DNA of 64,000 bases, from NCBI RefSeq assembly GCF_028858725.1, contig NC_084768.1:1843853-1907852 (forward strand), read 5' to 3'. The notes beneath the pieces were generated by a model, which did no database searches, had not been told where the DNA came from, and saw only the letters and a program-made list of their open reading frames with translations. This document shows positions 23,426 through 35,100 of this stretch, piece by piece; positions within the stretch are counted from its first letter, which is position 1; every line of letters starts with the position of its first letter. Both the position numbers and the translations under genes were made by a program. Source of the DNA: Colius striatus (taxonomy: Eukaryota > Chordata > Aves > Coliiformes > Coliidae).

Positions 23426-26400
23426 GTCTGAGGCTGAGGCCGTGAGGTGGGTTGGCAAGGCTCCCCACACTCTCATGGCCACCCTCCACACTCTCCAGGT
23501 CAGTGAGGAGATGTGCTCAGGCCCTGCCCACGGTGGCTGGCCCTCTGAGCATGCCTGGCTCTCACCCCTGCCTCAGGGGCGCTGCCAGAGCACCAGCATT
23601 ACAAGGGAAGGGACGTCAGGAGTCCTGTACTGCCTGCAGCAGCTTGTTAAACTGGGCCTGGAGAAGGGCCTATGCAGGGCAGAAGCTCAGCCAGCAAGGC
23701 CCTGGCTGCTCCTTTGCAGGAGGTGTCCATCCCACCAGTGGCACCAACCTCTGTGCCTGCCTGTGCCTGCCTCCACGCTGCCAGCAGGGTCCCACAGTAA
23801 ATGCCAACTGCAATTCACATCGGCAAGAGACAGTTCTTTGCCTGGGGCTGGAAGCAGTCCCTGCACTCACCTTGTCTCCTCCCTGTTGCCTTGGGCTGGG
23901 GCAGCAGGTTGGCTGGGGAGGTGGGGAACTGGGGATGCAGAGAGAGGCCGCGTGCCTCTGCCCGGCAGCCATCAGCCCAGGCTTCAGGGGCTGTGCAGCC
24001 CTGGGCTCCAGGTGTGCTCAGGGCCCATTTCCCCTCCCTGCTCCCCTGAGCACTGAGACCAGGCTGCAGGGGCCAGGAGAGGTACCTCTCCATCAGTCCC
24101 CTGCACGGCCCCTCTTGCAGTCTCCAGTTCAGGCTTGGACATACATAGGCCCTTCTCTCCCAGACACAGGCTGAGCCCTGTGGCTCGCTGGCCAGAGCAG
24201 CAGAGGATTGTCCGGGGACGCTGCCAGCCTTAGCGGTACTCCAAAAGGCAGACCCAGCCAAGGATATGCTCAGGAAGCACTTGGGCCCCAGAATTACCAC
24301 AGAAACAGGAGAGCTGGCCATCTGAAGGCTGCCATGCAGCACACACGGGCGTTTGCTCACACCAGCTCACCCAGAAGCACTGCAAGAACCACCAAGAACC
24401 TGTTTTCGAGGGCTGCCCTGAACCTCTTGCTTTCCAGGGGTGTCTTCAGCCTGAAACAGAGGGAGTCTTGTGGCTGTCAGTGAGCTGAGCCTGGAGCAAA
24501 CCCCTTCACAGGCAGATTTCCCTTTTCAGGCTGAAAAGCCCGTGTTTGGACGCCTGCTGCTGACAGAGAGAGAGCTGGCAGAGCAGCGCCCAGGAGGAAC
24601 ACATCCTGTGCTCACCCTTCAGCAGTGCCAGCAGCTCTTCCCCAAGGGAAGGGCTCCAGGAGCACCTTCCAAAGGCCTTGACAGTCATGCTGGGAAGCAA
24701 AGAGGTCGAGCAGACACGGAGACTGCATTTCAGCAGTCTTTCTGCTGCGGACCTTGCTCTCTGTCTGTCTGAGAATGCAGGCGTGCTCTCGCTGCCATCA
24801 CACAGCTCTCTCTAAGGGGTGTTTCTGCACAGCTGAGAAGTACAAGAGCCTCGTCTGGCTTCTCTCTCAGGGCCCTCCCAGACCTGCATGTCTGGCTAGT
24901 GACTGTCCCGCCATGGCCAAAGTCTGGGTCTGTGGCAGATGTGGGAGTGAGAGTGTCAAGGGGCTTTGCTCTTGGTTCTCCCTGCGAACAGCCCCAGCCC
25001 CAGCAGTGCCCAAGCTGCAGTGCCCAGGGGGGAGCAGGGGGCAGCTGCCTGGGGAGGCCTCTCTGCTCTCCCCTTGGCTTGTGCTGGCCCTCAGACCTCC
25101 CCTTTCTCCCCCTGTCCCCAGCAGAACCACGTAGCATGTACCTAGCAAAGGTGTTGGAGGGTGGCAGCCGGTTCCACAGGCAGACTGCCAGTGTGCAGGC
25201 AAGGCTGAAGATCATCCCTGGGCAAAGAAACCAGAGAAAAGTCAGGCCTGTCTCTTAAGGCCTCTTCTCAGGGATAAGTGTTTTGTCTCCTTGCAGGCAT
25301 ATGGGCAGAAGACAAAGGCACAAAAGGGCAGGCGAGGCTGAGCTTCTCCTGCCACTGCTGCCACTGGCACAGTGCAGCTCTCCCAGTTCACCCCGAGGAC
25401 CTGGCAGCAAGCTGCAGTGCTGAGTTTACCTGGCACCTCTCGGGCTCTGTGGTACCACGCCACAGGCTGCTCTGGAGCAGGGATCGAGCTGGGAGCTGAT
25501 GGCAAGCTGACATCCAGCTCTAACCTGATGGTCCTATGGCAGCAGAAAAAAAAGAGATGCCCGTTGCCCACTGTCTGCAGGCTGTGTGAGCCAAGGCCTT
25601 TGCCAGAAGCTGGGCTCTGGCAGCCTCCCAGGGCATGTCCCAGCTGCAGAGAGAGAGGGCAGCAAGGCTGGGCTGCTTCCAGGGCTCTCCCCTCTCCTTT
25701 CCCCATCCTTAGCTTCACAGGCCTGCAGTGGGAGGAGAGGAACCAAGGTGACAGCAGCCCAGCCAGCAGCCCAGCCCCATTCTCCCCTCATCCCTCCCTG
25801 CAGTGGGGCTGGGGCCAGGGTGAGGAAGGGGCAGGAGAGCACGCCATGAACAAGCAGGAGGCAGGTGCCCTGTGGGGAGGCACAGGAGACTATGGCCACT
25901 GCAGGAGCATTTCCAGGTGGGCAGTGGGGCTGGAGCAGTGCCGTGGAGTGCCTTTTGGGGCCAGAGCTGTAGGGCAGGACCAGGCTCAGCTGCTCCCCAG
26001 CTGGGTCTTGTCTTTCAGCTTTGGGCATGTCCATCCTTGGGACAGATCCACCCAGGAGGTTGTGAGCTCCAGCCCTGCAGTGTTCTACTTGGGCAAATGC
26101 GGGCCCCCAACACCAACCCCAGCCTGCAGCCTGGGGAACTGACAGGGCAGCGCTGGTGCAGCCTCTCGCTGCCCAACCAGCTCTTCTCCAGGAAGCTGAA
26201 AATGATCAATTTTTCCATCCACTGCTTCTCTGTGGCTTCTGTTGGGTAGAGAGAAATCTGCCAGTAAGAAAGCCATAAGGGGATGTATGTTTGGCCATCT
26301 GCTCCTTGAGGGGGGTTGCACATGACCTGGAAACAGCATGTGAAGAGCTTCCAGATGCCAGCCAAAAGGTCACTGAGGCCTCTCTCTACAGCTTTGGAAT

Positions 26401-26456
26401 TCTCCACTCACACCTGGATCCCACCTCATTACCCAACCTCCTCCAGTCCCTGCATG
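23426..26456. other. Intergenic, GC-rich, no gene assigned
   Basis: A few short plus-strand stretches look exon-like. One is about 24222-24323, after a CTGCCAG acceptor, reading VLQKADPAKDMLRKHLGPRI then a stop; I cannot assign it to a family. No splice chain could be built, and no repeat family was recognised. Confidence 0.4.
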
Positions 26457-27335
26457 TCACTGAGAAAGAAGCAGAAAGGGCAGTAGCCACCATCCGGGAG
26501 TCAGTGTGAAGACAGAGTACTGGTCACTTCTCTCGTTCTCTAGAGCTAGTTGGATGGCTTTCACTTCAGCAAACTGACTCGACTCACCTTCTCCTTCAGT
26601 GGCCTCAACAACTTGTCGTGTGGGACTCCACACAGCAGCTTTCCACTTATGATGATTTCCTACCACGCGGCAGGATCCATCAGTAAACAAAGCATAATGC
26701 CTCTCATCTTCTGATACGCTGGTGCCTCTTGGGCATGAGCTACTTCCTCAGGCAGTGCTCCAAAGTGGCTCCTGAAGGCTCCTTCTGGCCAGTCCATGAT
26801 CTCTTCCAGAGTTCCTGGGTGATTCGATGTCCCCAGTCGAGCTGGTTTGTGTAATCAGTGCCTTCCCCTGACTCCACGTAGCGCTGGTTGTGTGATGTAT
26901 AGAAGGGATTTTCCCTTTGAACATCCAGTGTAGCACAGGCAGACGTGGTGCCAAGAGGAGATGAGCTTCTGTGCCAATGACTTCTGAAGCAAGTCCCTCA
27001 TATGCTGCTAGTATTTCTTTTTCAGTTGGGGTGTAGTGGGCTTCCGATCCTCAATATCCTCGGCTCCAAAACCCTTTTGGTTGACCTTGGGTTTCTTCAG
27101 GTGTTCTCTGCCAGAGGCTCCAGGTGAGACCATGCTCTCCAGTGGCAGTGTAGAGGATGTTTTGCACATCTGGTCCTGTACGGATGGGCCCAAGGGCGAC
27201 TGCACGAGCTGTTTCCTGTTTAATTTGTTGAAAAGCTTGTTGTTGCTCAAGGCCCCACTCAAAACAGTTCATCTTTGTGGTTACTCTATAAAGAGGCCTC
27301 ACAAGCTGACTATAACTTGGGATAACAGGGTACAC
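26457..27335 (-). mobile_element. Endogenous retrovirus pol remnant (RT C-terminus and RNase H)
   Basis: Minus-strand frames give pieces of RT connection and RNase H in order: AFQQIKQETARAVALGPIRT at about 27240, TWSLWQRTPEETQGQPKGFW, LLLAPRLPVLHWMFKGKIPS, and MFTDGSCRVVGNHHKWKAAV with EGESSQFAEVKAIQLALE near 26560-26690. Frameshifts and stops split these pieces, so the copy is dead. It differs clearly from the gamma-type provirus at 59-64 kb. The exact ERV family is not assigned. Confidence 0.85.
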
Positions 27336-27339
27336 ACAG

Positions 27340-29399
27340 CAGGGTATCCTGTGGGTCTACCTACGCAGCCATGGAGAGGACACGAGGAAGTGGAATAGAA
27401 AGCCCAGCCTGACCCCATAGGAACAGGTAGGTGAGTTACAAGGGAAAACAGAAACAAAAGGGAAAATGGCTGCTCGGGAGCTGCCCATATGCAACAGCAC
27501 CTGTCAGAACTGCTTAGGGTCCCGAGAGTTGGGCGCATTTGGATGTTTAGCAAAGCAGGGGTGGCTGTCTGAGGTCAGAGCTTCAGGACTGCTCAAGGTT
27601 AAGCGTAGGATCTCATAGAAAGCAGACTGAATGCATCTTTTTGTCAGTTCAGCTACTTTGTGTAGAGGGGTGACAAGAGAGTTGAATGGTAAATCTTGTT
27701 GCAGATGCATTGCATTTTCCTGGAGCTGCTGACTCCATTGTCAGTCAGAGACTGTCAGTCTGTGTGTGTGTGTGCATTTGGCTGGGAGCTGCTGTGCCCG
27801 GGGCTGGGTCAGGGGCAAGTGGACTGGCATTGAGTGTATTTTGCTGTGCCTGAAGTGTCTGTGCAGCAGTGCTAGAGTTCTGTCAGATGAAACAGCTAGC
27901 GACAGGCTGTGTGGACAGTCATTTCAGTAGCTTTCCATGGAGAGGCCTTGGATTCCTGGATTCCTTGGATTCTTGCTTTCCCTTACCACTGCCTCTTTGA
28001 AAATCCCTTTCCTGCATCTTTGATTTTCCTGACATTAATTCCTTTTTCCCCCTTGATTTCCCAAATCCGTTCCTCAGTCAGCTCATCACTTTCTAAATGT
28101 TCATTCTGTGCCTAATTGTATTCCCTGTTTGGTTAAAAACAAAACCCTACACTATTTTCTTTCCTTTTTACCCTCATTGAAAATGGTTTTTTGCCTCCTG
28201 TTTGACCTCTGCTTTCCAGTTCCAGAATTTGGCCTTTATTTCCCTAAAAGCCTTTTGCTTCTCAAATGTTCTTGTGACGCCTTTTCTTTTCCCTTCTGTG
28301 GCTTTATTTGTATTGATTTCTTCCTCTTCCTTAATGCCTCCCAATTTTCAAGTTTCCTCCTAGGTCTTTTTAGGGCATTGCCACTCTTTGGAAATCATTT
28401 CCTGAATCCTGCTTTTCTGCAGTCCCCTTTATTTCTTGGGTGTGTCTGGCCTTTACATCATCTCCTCAAAGTTAAATGTTCATTCTTGTGTCCATTTCAG
28501 TTTGCTGTCTCTACTTTTTACTTGTTTCCTTCTTCCCTTTCCCTCCATGGCTTTTACAGTCCTCATGTTTATCTTACTGGGCACCTCTAAGGAGCGCCCT
28601 TGATTTTGACATGTTCTTTCATCTCGCTTTTGGTTTTTGCTGTCTCTAATTTTTGCTCTTTACATCCCTCAGCCCCCTGTGCAAATTGGAACAAATGAAT
28701 GACTTCATGGAATGATTCCACTTGTCCCCACTGAATTGACCCTGCTGGATCTGCCCGCACCCGCAAGCAGCGCGGCCCAGGACACAGATCAGAAGACCCT
28801 TGATCTTTTTCTCTTCTGAAAGGTGTGCTTTAAATGTGTTTGCCTGTCTACATCAGGCACAGGAGATGTCCTCTGCAGCGGATGGGAGTTGGTTTTGTTG
28901 TCTGGGCGCTGTATGTGAATGGGGGTCAGGATCAGAGGCATCACTGCCTGCCAAGGGGAATCTGGAACGAGTCCCTGTTGGGTTGCACTTTGCGACATGG
29001 CTGGTCCTCAGGAGACTTTGGTCAAGTCTCTTGAGAGTACACCTCCAAAACTAAAAAGGATTGGTCCAGATTGGTTCCAGTCCTGGACCAGGAAGGGGCC
29101 CGTTGGCTACCACTGAGCCTAGTGCTGAAATACCAGGCTGCCTTACTAGAGCGCGATGATGTGAGTCTGAAATCAACTGCTGCTGTTAACCTAGCTGTAT
29201 TTTCATCCTTTTGACCCCCCGGCCATTCCCAGCCCTCGTTGGGTGCCTCCTGATGTTGGTGACCTCGGTGCCTGGGAGGCATCAGGGAGCCCATGGGCTC
29301 TGGCCCTGCCTGCCTGGCAACCGCCATTGTGTTGGTGGCAATGCCAGGGACTCTGTCAGAGGCCGGTGGCGGCTGCGCCAGCCTCAGTCCAGCTTCAGG
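27340..29399. other. Intergenic; AT/pyrimidine-rich decayed repeat at about 28000-28700
   Basis: The 28.0-28.7 kb part is built of TTTCC, CCTTTTT and TTGATTTCC words and looks like a decayed satellite or low-complexity tract. No exon was recognised. Older retroviral pieces may continue from the pol remnant into about 27700. Confidence 0.45.
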
Positions 29400-29549
29400 A
29401 TGGGCAACTGCTGCTCCAAGTGGTTTTCGTGCGTTCGGAGCCAGGACCAGAGGGTGCTTGCGCCTCCCCAGGCCCCGCGCCGCCAGCAGCGCAGGGGCAA
29501 CGGTCTGGAGCCATGGCTGGGGTCTGTGTGGCTCTGCCCACCGTGCTGA
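29400..29549 (+). other. Possible first coding exon with MGNCC start
   Basis: An open frame starts ATGGGCAACTGCTGC and reads MGNCCSKWFSCVRSQDQR, then a basic Pro/Arg-rich stretch and a stop at about 29547. MGNCC is the form of an N-myristoylated, palmitoylated N-terminus. A GT donor could lie near 29520 (GGGGTCTGT). CCDC69 has an MGC-type start and a coiled-coil body, and coiled-coil exons follow here, but the link is weak and I do not assign a name. Confidence 0.3.
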
Positions 29550-29648
29550 GGAGGGCGTAAGGATGGGCAGGGGCTGTGCAAATCGGATGGTGTGGCCCAG
29601 GGATTGCTGATACAGATTTCTCTCTCTCTCTCTTTCTCCTTGAACAGA

Positions 29649-29711
29649 AGGAAAATGTCCTCACGAACAAAGGAGTTGGGAGTTGATCCTGCAGAGCTGA
29701 GGGATGGAGTG
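29649..29711 (+). other. Candidate small exon
   Basis: It lies between a TTGAACAG acceptor after a (CT)n tract and a GTGGGTGAGT donor. One frame is open and reads RKMSSRTKELGVDPAELRDG. The family is not recognised. It may belong with the coiled-coil exons that follow. Confidence 0.3.
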
Positions 29712-30157
29712 GGTGAGTAGCACAAGCAAAGGGACACTAAAGGGATTGTCTTCTTTTCCACAAGAGCGGTTCCTCCCTGCGCCCGGATCCTGGGGGAGCT
29801 GCATCCCTGCGCTGGAGTGTCTTCTGGAGCCCAGTCACAAGGGAGCTTGTGGCTTTTCCCATGGTTCTACCTCTGTGCTGTTGCTGTCCTGAAACAGATG
29901 AGCAGAATCAGATCCTATACTAGGAAGGGTCAAGAAAACGTGGGGGGTTTTGTCAGATATTGAGCCAAGAAGTAGTCACAGGATAAATGGATTTTTGAAA
30001 AATTAATTGGGACAGCATTGGGAGCCCCAGAGTCGTTGAGAACCACCATGCTCAGGGCTGTGCAAACAGACCCAATGCCACTGGGTGCTCCTGAGGTGTT
30101 GGGAGCCTGACTGCATGCTCTGGTCTCCACAGCCCTCACTGGAGCATGATGCAACAG

Positions 30158-30281
30158 CCTTCAGAGCGAGAAGGAAGACCTGGAGAGGGGCTGGGAGGAC
30201 AAGCTGTGTCTGCTTCAGGAGCGGCAGCAGGAGGAGCTGCAGGCACAGGAGGGGTGGCTGCGGGAGGAGCACAGCCTGGAG
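30158..30281 (+). other. Orphan coiled-coil exon 1
   Basis: After a GCAACAG acceptor one frame reads SLQSEKEDLERGWEDKLCLL, then QERQQEELQAQEGWLREEHS and ends at a GAG|GTCAGT donor. The heptad-like E/K/Q/L content is typical of a coiled coil. Its phase does not fit directly onto the 29649 exon, so an exon is missing or the gene is broken. Confidence 0.45.
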
Positions 30282-30476
30282 GTCAGTGTCCCCCTGTTCC
30301 CTTTGCAGAGCAGACTTTGCCAGGGTGCCGTTCTGCTGAGAAGCAGAGTAGGAGCACAGTGCTGCAAGAGTCATGCTCGGGAGATCCCTTGACTCTCTCC
30401 AGCTCACTGAAGGTCTCCAGCACTGGCTGCTCAGGGTGGCAATGCAGGTCTAATTGTGTATCCTGGTCTACATTCC

Positions 30477-30569
30477 TTGTGGTTGGAACGGGTGGAGGTT
30501 CTCAAAGCTGCACACCAAACTGCAATGGAGAAGCTGCAGTTCAAGCACCAGCAAGAACGCTTAACAAAA
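30477..30569 (+). other. Orphan coiled-coil exon 2
   Basis: One frame reads LWLERVEVLKAAHQTAMEKL and continues QFKHQQERLTK up to an AAAA|GTGCTT donor. The composition matches the preceding orphan exon. No continuation was found: the DNA downstream is a G/T-rich decayed repeat and then CR1. Confidence 0.4.
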
Positions 30570-30639
30570 GTGCTTCACTGCAGAGTCTGACCTGAGTCTT
30601 TGGCAAGAAAGCTTGTTTTGTTTCTCACAGCGGCGGTTT

Positions 30640-30800
30640 GTCCTGGGTGTGGGGGTTGGTGGAGTTTTTGGCAAAAGGTGGGGTTTTGTGGGAAAAGTGG
30701 GCTTTTGATCCAGGTTTGAGGGAAAAAGTGGGGTTTTGATGGAGCTTCGATGCAGAAGTGGGATTTTGACAGCATTTTGAAGGAGAGGAGGAGGCTTGGT
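30640..30800. repeat. Decayed GGGGTTTTG-type tandem repeat
   Basis: Five to six imperfect units near AAAAGTGGGGTTTTGATGGA. The words recall the G-rich arrays around KASH5 (47.3-47.9 kb) and the motif seen at 41240-41290. A shared origin is possible but unproven. Confidence 0.55.
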
Positions 30801-31499
30801 GGAATTTGGGGGTCAGCGGCAGGGAGCTGGCCTAGGGACCCACCAACCACGGGTATGCTACGGACCATCGAAAGAGGTCTTGGAGTGCCACCAGAGGGGC
30901 TTAGGCCATATAGCTGATGATTTGGACACTCAAGATAAGACGTGGACCCTAAATGTGACCAGCTGGATCCTAGAAATGATGCTTTGGACGCTGAAAATGA
31001 GCCTCGGGACAGTAAAATGTCCATGTCAAAACCTGAGGGGGAGGAGGGGTCGCAGGCCTGGGCCGGGGGCTGCTCGGCCTCGGGGCCGGCCCCATATGTG
31101 CCACACGAAGCTCCGGTTGGCCGCGGCTGGGATCAAAGGGCTGAACCTTTCTTGTCCCGACACAGGGATGCCCATGGGGTGAGGGGCGGACACTCGGCTG
31201 TACACTCAGCTGTCCTGGCGCCAGGCGGCACTGACAGCAGCACAGGAGGGCCCGGCCGCATCGCTGAGGTGGCCCAGCCTCTGCCCTTTGGTGCCCAGAC
31301 AAGAAACGGCCAGGAAAGAATACAGATGCTTTGGCCCTCTCTTACTTGGCACTTTGGTGACTGCATCTGCACTCCTGTCACCCCTCCTGGTGTCCGTCTT
31401 GGAGCAGGAGGCTCTCTTTGGAAAGCCTGTGTTTCTGCGCCCACCTCTGTGCTTCGGTGCTGCCCTGCAGTCTGGGTGTCTTCAGGCTGGAACATTAAT

Positions 31500-31672
31500 C
31501 ATCATCTCTGGGGCACCCAGCAAAGGAGGACGTGGAGCTGTTCAAGCAAGTCCAGAGGAGGCCAGGAAGGTGATCCGAGAGCTGGAGCACCACTCCTGGG
31601 AAGAGGGGCAGAGAGAGTTGGGGTTCTTGAGGAAAAGAGAAGGCTCTGGGGAGACTTTAGAGAAGCTGGGCT
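31500..31672 (+). mobile_element. CR1 LINE remnant
   Basis: With one frameshift it reads EDVELFKQVQRRPGR then VIRELEHHSWEEGQRELGFL, a decayed match to the CR1 block with KMIRGLEHLSYEERL. Both ends are lost. Confidence 0.75.
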
Positions 31673-32148
31673 GAGATTCTGAGCGATGCCCAGTTCGGAG
31701 CTGTGTCCGCTCACGTTGGGTGCCTCGAGCTGCCACGGTTACGGGTGCACAAAGGGCACGAAGCACCTTCAGTGCAGTCGCGGCCAAACCCTGCACGGCC
31801 ACGTTGAAGGCGCTGGGCCCCGTTCAGTGCTGCAGTGGTTTTGTCTGGGCCAGGTTTTGGTAGGGAGGGGCTACAGGCTTCTTTGAACAAAGAGCTGCCA
31901 GAAGCTTCTTCCCCTGTAGCTGCCAGGGCCAGGGCCAGTCGGTTGTAAGCTGGACCCACAGCTGGCCCCGGCCTGGCCAATTAGTGACTGAGGTAACGCC
32001 TCTGTGACGAAGGTATTGGAGAAAGGGAACCACTGTGCAATGAAACCAAAGAAAACTGATGGCAGATGAAAGATTTTCCACAGAGCAGAGGGGAGATCTC
32101 TTTTTAATATTCTCGCGGCTGGGCTCTGCACAGGGCTCCAGCTCCCAG
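31673..32148. other. 3' flank of the MROH gene
   Basis: No gene recognised. The DNA between the CR1 remnant and the MROH stop codon must hold the MROH 3' UTR if the gene is expressed. A TTTAATATTCTC stretch at 32103-32114 is the only AT-rich part close to the stop. Confidence 0.4.
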
Positions 32149-35100
32149 TCAGCCTTGGGTCCAGAGAGAAGACCGTCGGGTCCAGAGAGAAGACCGTCTG
32201 CTCCAGGCCCTGCTGAGCCGCTGTCGCAGGCTGAGTCTGGAGGAAGATGCTCTTAGGCTGAGCTGGGTTTGAGATGCCAGGTTTGCGACCGAGGAGCTGC
32301 TGTCACTGGTCACGCGTTGAAGGGCTGCAGCAGAGGGGAGCAGAGCTGAGATCAGAGCCTGGCTTCACCCCAGAAATCCCTCCTGCCAGGGCCAGCCCTC
32401 CAGCTCTTCCCATGGCCTGCAGGGAGCATGGGCCAAGGGGATGAGCCAGAAGGTGCTGCCCACGAGTACCCCACGTGCCCCTGCCATCTCTCTCTGCTCT
32501 GCCCACACCCTCTGCTCTCCCAGTGTGGGCCAGGGGTTGCAGCTCCCTGCCCAGAGCCTCCCTGCCAGTCCCCACTGACACTCCGCTGCCCTCACTCACC
32601 CTGATGGATGACCTGGAGTTGCTCCTCCTGATCCCTCAGGTGCCGCCCGGCCAGCCCTGGGAACACAGAGCCAGTCACAGCTGCCCCACGATGGCCCCAG
32701 CAGCGCAGCCTCCAACCCCCCTCCCCTTGGCAGGGCTGAGCCCAGGCTCTTCCCCAGGCACCGGGCACTCAGGGCTCCGCAGCCTCGGGGCCGGGGCTGG
32801 GGCCGAGCTGCAATGGCTCAGGGAGGGATGGGGCTGTGTCTCACCCAGGAACCTGATGGCCGCCTCTTGCACGGGCTGCTGCGGGCTGCAGAGGCACCAC
32901 ACGGCCTCCTGTGCATACAGCCCAGCTCTGCTGCTGAACTCTGAGAGCTGCAGAGGGAGAGGAGGCAAAGGGAAGGGTTGGTGCCAACTCTCCCCCTGGC
33001 CGCACGGTCCCTGTGCCCGGGACAAGCTGCAGCAGCGGGCAGGGGCACAGCTTGCCCAGGCTGGAGCTGGGGCTTGGGGGCCATCCTTACCAGGTACTCG
33101 CCCACTGCCCATGTCTGCCTCTTCTCCAGCAGCTGTCGGAGCCTCCTCTTCTTCAGGAAGGTGGCAGCTTGCAGCAGGGTTACCCGAGAGGCCTGCAGGG
33201 ACACAGAGAAGGGAGATGGTACGCTGCCCAGGGCACAGGACCTGCATCCCCTCACCTGGGCAAAGCTCAGGCCCCAGGCACCTTCCACAGGGACACGGGC
33301 AGGCCAGAGATCCTCACCTCTGCCACCTCCTGGCTCTCCTCTTGCAGGAGGCAGAGCAGCAGGATCAGGCTCTGGTGCACCTGTGGCTTCAGCAGCTTCC
33401 TTCCCGTTCGGCTGACCCCCTCCATCACACGCTGGAAGAGCTGAAGGGAGAGCAGCTGCACACGGCTGGTGTTCTGGTGGGAAGGAAGAGGGCAAGATCT
33501 CAGCACCGGCTGCTGCCGGCCCACATGGGCAGGGGTCTAAAAAGGCACAGAGCACAAAGTTTCTTGGCAGCAGCCAGTGCCCAAGGTGGGAGGCACAAAG
33601 CCTTACATGGTGAAAGAGTGGCCGGAGCCTCTCTGCAAGCTCCAGAGTGACGGTGTTGATAACTGAGGTGGTGGTGGCCTCGAGCATCTTGCTGAGCAAA
33701 GAGAGGGTCATTTCAACCGCCTCCTCATCTGCACCTTCCAGGAGCTCCATGAGCCATCTCTGCAGGATCCACAATGTTTTGGCCTGCGTGCAAAACGATG
33801 CTTGTGGCGAAGCCGTGAAAAGCTGCCCTGCCCAAACCACTGCAGAGGTTCAACCCCACACTGCTGCCTCGGGATCCAGATGCCAAAGATCATCCCCAAA
33901 GGACTTGGGGAGGCCAGCAGGGAGGCAGGAGGGCTGGCAGTAGCTGCCAGAGCTCCTGAAACCCAGCCAAGCCCCAGCTACTGTGTCCCTCAGCATCCCT
34001 CACCCAGCCCCACACCCCCAGCACGGCTCCAGCCGGCTGCCCCCAGCTCACCACTGAGGGCTTGTTGCAGAGGGCGATGAGGGTTCTGAGCACCAGGCAC
34101 CGCATCAGCCTGCTCTCGCTCACCAGGTACCTTGGCACCAGCTCCAGGAAGCCTTTGTGCAATGGCCTCATGTCAGGGAAGGCCTGGAGCTGAAACACAC
34201 CGAGCAGTGATGGGGGTGTCCGGCTCCGACTGTGCTCCCCCCTCATCTCAGCCCAGCCCAGCCCAGCCTCATCTCAGCCAGGAACGCCATGGCAGGGAGC
34301 TCCCAGCGCGGCTGCTCCCTGCTGAGCAGCTCCACCAGGCTCTGAGCAATGTCGTAGAGGGAGCTCTTCCAGATCCCACGCATCTCTCTGGCAGGAGAGA
34401 GTAAGGCACCGTTGACCCCAAGCAGGGCAGGCAAACCTCTCCCAGGACTGGCTCACCGAGGGCTGGTCTTTCCCCAACAGGGAGCCCTCGCCAGGAGGAA
34501 GGCAGTGCCCAAGACCAGCAGGCTCCTTTTGGGCCTGAGAGGGGAAAAGCACCCTTCCTGCCCCACAGCCTTCCCTTCTGAGGACACCCCTTTCCTGCCC
34601 ATGGGGCAGTCGGCTCCCAGGCTCTGTCTCTCACCCTTACTGCATCCTGCCCAGCCCCAGGACAGACCCCCTGTCCCGTGCCCTCAGCCCTGGCCCCACG
34701 GGACGGGATGCTGGTGCTTTGGGGGGGCGTCTGCTGCTGTGCATCCACCTCTGCCAGGCTTTTGCAGTCTGCTGGGCCAGCCCTCGGTGAAAAACCCCTC
34801 TCGGCCACCACCAAGGGAGGTGCCCTGTCTGTAGGGGAGAAATGGTGCGGGGAGCAGGGAGAAGGGGTCTCTCACCGGGCCAGCAGCCCCATCATACAGT
34901 GGCGGGACTCAGGGTTGAGGAGTCCTTCCCAGCCACCCTGTTCCTCGACTTGAAACACCACCCTATCATAGCGCAGGCAGCAGAACAGCTCTTTCAGGGT
35001 CTGCAACGCAAACCTGTGTGCAGAGCAAAGCCCAGGTCACGCTGGGAGCCCTGGTCCCAGCTCCGGGCCATGGGCTGCATGATGGGACTGGCATGGGGCA

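Noticed and set aside
27342-27720. Retroviral gag upstream of the pol remnant
   Set aside because: Minus-strand frames are short and show no capsid or zinc-knuckle motif; I left it as unassigned decayed DNA.
32475-33650. A 391-codon plus-strand frame
   Set aside because: It is antisense to five in-phase MROH exons with good splice sites; only the minus strand shows family motifs.
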